A DNA stretch of 64,000 nucleotides from Flavobacterium sp. (GTDB lineage: Bacteria > Bacteroidota > Bacteroidia > Flavobacteriales > Flavobacteriaceae). This document shows, piece by piece, positions 61,527 to 64,000 of this stretch. Location: positions 28,672 to 92,671 of the forward strand of contig NZ_JAPZSU010000012.1 in assembly GCF_027531905.1 (NCBI RefSeq), read 5' to 3'. Position 1 is the stretch's first letter. Every line of letters begins with the position of its first letter. The notes under the pieces are model-generated. The model was not told the DNA's origin. It searched no databases and was given only the letters and a program-made list of their open reading frames with translations. The position numbers were made by a program, and so were the translations under genes.

Positions 61527-63185
61527 ATGGTGTATCCCAAAATACCTTTAGCACAAAGCCTACTTCAGATTTTTTTAGCCAAAGGAATTCAAACAATAGT
61601 TATCTCTCCTGGTTCTCGAAATGCCCCTCTAACCATTGGTTTTGCGAGTCATCCTGATTTTACTTGTTATAGCATTGCTGATGAGCGTTGCGCTGCATTT
61701 TTTGCGATGGGAATTGCCCAACAAACGCAAAAGCCAGTGGCCGTGGTGTGTACTTCTGGTTCGGCATTATTAAATTATTATCCTGCATTTGCAGAGGCTT
61801 TTTATAGTCAGATTCCGTTGATTGTACTTTCTGCAGACCGTCCACAAAGCAAGATAGACATTGGAGACGGACAAACGATTCGTCAAGAGAATGTTTTCCT
61901 GAATCATTCGTTATACAATGCCAATTTAACCGAAGACGCTTCTTTCGAGAATGATGTAAAAATCAACGAAGCGATTAACACTTCGATTACCCAAAAAGGC
62001 CCCGTTCATATCAATGCGCCATTCGAAGAGCCATTATATGAAACGGTAGAAGCTTTTACAGCTAATGCTCATATCGATGCTACGATTCCTGTTACTGTTG
62101 ATAAGCCATTAGGTGATTTGACACCTTTTGCGGAGATTTGGAATGCCTCCAAAAAGAAAATGATTTTGGTAGGCGTTAGTGGTTTGGATGCCAATGCGAA
62201 GTCGATTAACGTGATTGCGAATGACGATTCGATTATAGTGATGACTGAAACGACTTCGAATATTCACCATCCGAGTTTTGTCAACAATATCGATACGATA
62301 ATTACCCCGTTTACAAAAGAAGATTTCGAGGAGTTTCAACCCGATATTTTGGTGACTTTTGGAGGAATGGTGGTGTCCAAACGCATCAAAGCTTTTTTAA
62401 GAAAATACAAACCCAAACATCATTGGCATATTGACCCTTTGAGAGCTTATGATACGTTTGGTGCTTTAACACACCATTTTGAAGTACATCCGAATATCTT
62501 TTTTACCGCATTTTATCCTTTGGCACAAAAAGTTAAGAGCAATTATTCATCCCAATTGGCGCAGGTGAAATATTTGCGCAAGCAAAAACACGATTGGTAT
62601 GTGTCTAAAATGCCGTTTTGTGATTTTATGGTTTTTGATAAAGTAATTTCGAATTTGCCTAAAAACTCGCAATTGCAAATCAGTAACAGTTCGGCCATTC
62701 GATACGCTCAGTTGATTGATATTGACCCATCGATTGAAGTGTTTTGCAACCGAGGAACCAGTGGTATCGATGGAAGTACGTCTACTGCCATTGGAGCGGC
62801 TGTGGCTAACGGAAAACCAACCGTTTTTATGGGCGGAGATATTGGGTTTTTCTATGATAGTAATGCCCTTTGGAACAATTATATTCCGAAAAATTTTAAA
62901 ATCATCCTTATCAATAATGGAGGAGGAGGCATCTTTAGAATCTTACCCGGACATGATGAAACACCAGTTTTTAATACTTTCTTCGAAACCTCACATCACT
63001 TAACTGCGGAACATTTGGCTAAAATGTATGGTTTAGCGTACAGCAAAGCGACAGATGCTGCAAGTTTAGATGAGGCTATTGTTACTTTGTTCCAACAAAA
63101 TGAAGTGCCTCAACTATTAGAAATCTTCACCCCAACGGTTGAAAATGATAAGATTTTATTACAATATTTCAGGGAGTTGATTTGA
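61527..63185 (+). CDS. menD: SEPHCHC synthase MenD
   Basis: MenD is the ThDP-dependent enzyme that joins isochorismate and 2-oxoglutarate in menaquinone synthesis. The 552-aa protein has the N-terminal ISPGSRNAPLTIGFASHPDF, CTSGSALLNYYPAFAEA, LSADRPQ, and the ThDP/Mg site GGDIGFFYDSNALWN with NNGGGGIFRILPG. Length and order are standard. No other men gene lies in the window. Confidence 0.97.
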   Translation: MVYPKIPLAQSLLQIFLAKGIQTIVISPGSRNAPLTIGFASHPDFTCYSIADERCAAFFAMGIAQQTQKPVAVVCTSGSALLNYYPAFAEAFYSQIPLIVLSADRPQSKIDIGDGQTIRQENVFLNHSLYNANLTEDASFENDVKINEAINTSITQKGPVHINAPFEEPLYETVEAFTANAHIDATIPVTVDKPLGDLTPFAEIWNASKKKMILVGVSGLDANAKSINVIANDDSIIVMTETTSNIHHPSFVNNIDTIITPFTKEDFEEFQPDILVTFGGMVVSKRIKAFLRKYKPKHHWHIDPLRAYDTFGALTHHFEVHPNIFFTAFYPLAQKVKSNYSSQLAQVKYLRKQKHDWYVSKMPFCDFMVFDKVISNLPKNSQLQISNSSAIRYAQLIDIDPSIEVFCNRGTSGIDGSTSTAIGAAVANGKPTVFMGGDIGFFYDSNALWNNYIPKNFKIILINNGGGGIFRILPGHDETPVFNTFFETSHHLTAEHLAKMYGLAYSKATDAASLDEAIVTLFQQNEVPQLLEIFTPTVENDKILLQYFRELI

Positions 63186-63842
63186 TTTGGAGACTTTTAG
63201 TATGTTTACAATACTTGAGTAGCAAAAAACATCAAGTTTAGAGTTTTTTAGGCGCTAAATTTTTACTTAAAAAGTAACCATGGAATAAGCTTATAAAAAC
63301 TGGTGGATAGTTTTGGATCTTAGTAATTTGGATTTTTTTTTTAAAGTATAAAAGCCTTTCATACTTCTTTCTTAAAACTTTACGTTAACCCCATAATCCA
63401 TAAATGCATTTTAGAAATTCTTATTCATTTATTTACAAGTTGAGATTTTTATCAGCTTTCCTATTGAGTTGCCATTTTTATCATTTGTCTAATAACGTTT
63501 TAAAGCTTGAAGAAATGTAAAAATAAGGAAGTCTCAATTTTCGATTAAATTCTGACTTGGTAAGTACAAAAGCAATTTCAAAGTAAGTCCAAAAACCGCC
63601 ATTTTTGCAAACTGCTGATGGGGGGCATTTATAATGTTCACGTTGCTGCATATCTAAATTTACCATCCTTTTTATTCCAAATTTATCGGTAAACATAAAA
63701 AGTTAAAGGTTAAAAAATCCAGCCTTTAACTTTTGGGATCATTGGTTAAATTATTGCCCCATTTGTTGAGATTCTTCATAATTTGGCCCATATAAAGATG
63801 GAACTTTGTTGAACTAAACCTTCGGTAGCACCAAGCAAATGA
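63186..63842. other. No confident gene; AT-rich intergenic stretch
   Basis: After menD the sequence is AT-rich with many stops in all frames. The 71-codon minus-strand frame at 63481-63696 lacks any recognised motif and is not called. Minus-strand readings near 63750-63840 give short open pieces that look like remnants but cannot be named. Confidence 0.5.
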
Positions 63843-63851
63843 TTTAGTATC

Positions 63852-63876
63852 TTACGAATATACTTAAAATTCGTAA
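63852..63876. promoter_or_regulatory. Inverted repeat TTACGAAT-N9-ATTCGTAA
   Basis: Perfect 8-bp arms at 63852-63859 and 63869-63876 lie 3 nt before a possible ATG at 63880. They could be an operator or cover the ribosome site of the gene at the edge. Confidence 0.45.
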
Positions 63877-63879
63877 ATT

Positions 63880-64000
63880 ATGACTACAAAAAAAAGAATC
63901 CGGAAGCATTAAGGGAAAATAAAATCCTACATCAAGCCAAACGGGAAGTTCTAGGTTTTGAAGAATTACTATCACGCTTTGAGCGCACGGTTTCTGTCTT
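63880..64000 (+). pseudogene. Possible partial gene with frame break at A8
   Basis: The ATG at 63880 gives MTTKKRIRKH then a stop. The next frame is open from 63843 to the edge and reads KNPEALRENKILHQAKREVL and on to GFEELLSRFERTVSV, which looks like real coding sequence. The two would join if the A8 run at 63888-63895 had nine A. It could be a frameshifted gene, a sequencing error or slippage. The product is not recognised. Confidence 0.35.

Noticed and set aside
63481-63696. 71-codon minus-strand ORF MFTDKFGIKRMVNLDM...
   Set aside because: No motif, no operon partner and no promoter or terminator; cannot be separated from chance in AT-rich DNA.

Overview
This window looks like a chromosomal segment of a Flavobacterium-type member of the Bacteroidota. 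It is AT-rich, and it carries type IX secretion system (T9SS) and gliding-type genes (porX, porQ, PorP/SprF, a type B sorted surface protein). It also has the Bacteroidota-specific LpxC-FabZ fusion, an M56/BlaI pair, and promoters that fit the phylum consensus TTG-N17-23-TAnnTTTG. No rRNA, tRNA, CRISPR array, prophage or intact insertion sequence was seen. All calls come from reading the sequence and the supplied ORF translations; no database search was run.

Layout. 1-2.5 kb: a partial GNAT gene, tsaE and porX on the minus strand. 2.7-9.4 kb: an HD phosphohydrolase, then the lipid A block lpxD-lpxC/fabZ-lpxA-efp, followed by a second LpxD-like gene and an NTF2-like gene. 9.5-13.4 kb: sucD, a GIY-YIG-like protein, an M48 lipoprotein and a UMF1-type MFS transporter. 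13.4-16.3 kb: an ECF sigma factor operon ending in two beta-rich envelope proteins (DUF4097-like and DUF2807). 16.7-25.4 kb: lon, porQ, cmk, a nucleoside permease, a small membrane protein and rpsA. 25.5-31.3 kb: a T9SS operon of cargo, PorP/SprF and a PorE-like OmpA protein behind a clear promoter.

31.4-36.1 kb is the least explained region. A tight minus-strand operon (142-aa protein, about 7-TM protein, histidine kinase, LuxR-type regulator) diverges from a three-gene plus-strand set with two DUF2589-related proteins and a helical protein. A near-perfect dyad lies at the -33 element of the minus promoter. I rank this as the best candidate for an undescribed system.

36.2-44 kb: M56/BlaI, an MFS exporter, DUF1684, TatD, TcdA, a HAD phosphatase and a DUF2911 protein. 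44.3-48.7 kb: PIG-L deacetylase, an unannotated 35-aa membrane protein and an SSS symporter in one operon. 48.8-55.3 kb: an alpha/beta hydrolase and a minus-strand run DUF2520-KdsC-UbiA-Maf-MscS-outer-membrane protein. 55.5-63.2 kb: a ResB-CcsA fusion, glutathione peroxidase, a Dus enzyme, GNAT and menD. The last 0.8 kb has no confident gene, only a possible frameshifted gene start at the edge.

Intergenic DNA carries four kinds of palindromic non-coding element. Family A is two 107-nt copies with a conserved hairpin. Family B is two copies, in opposite orientation, bounded by CCACATAG-type ends. C and D are single copies. These are the main structures the protein genes do not explain.
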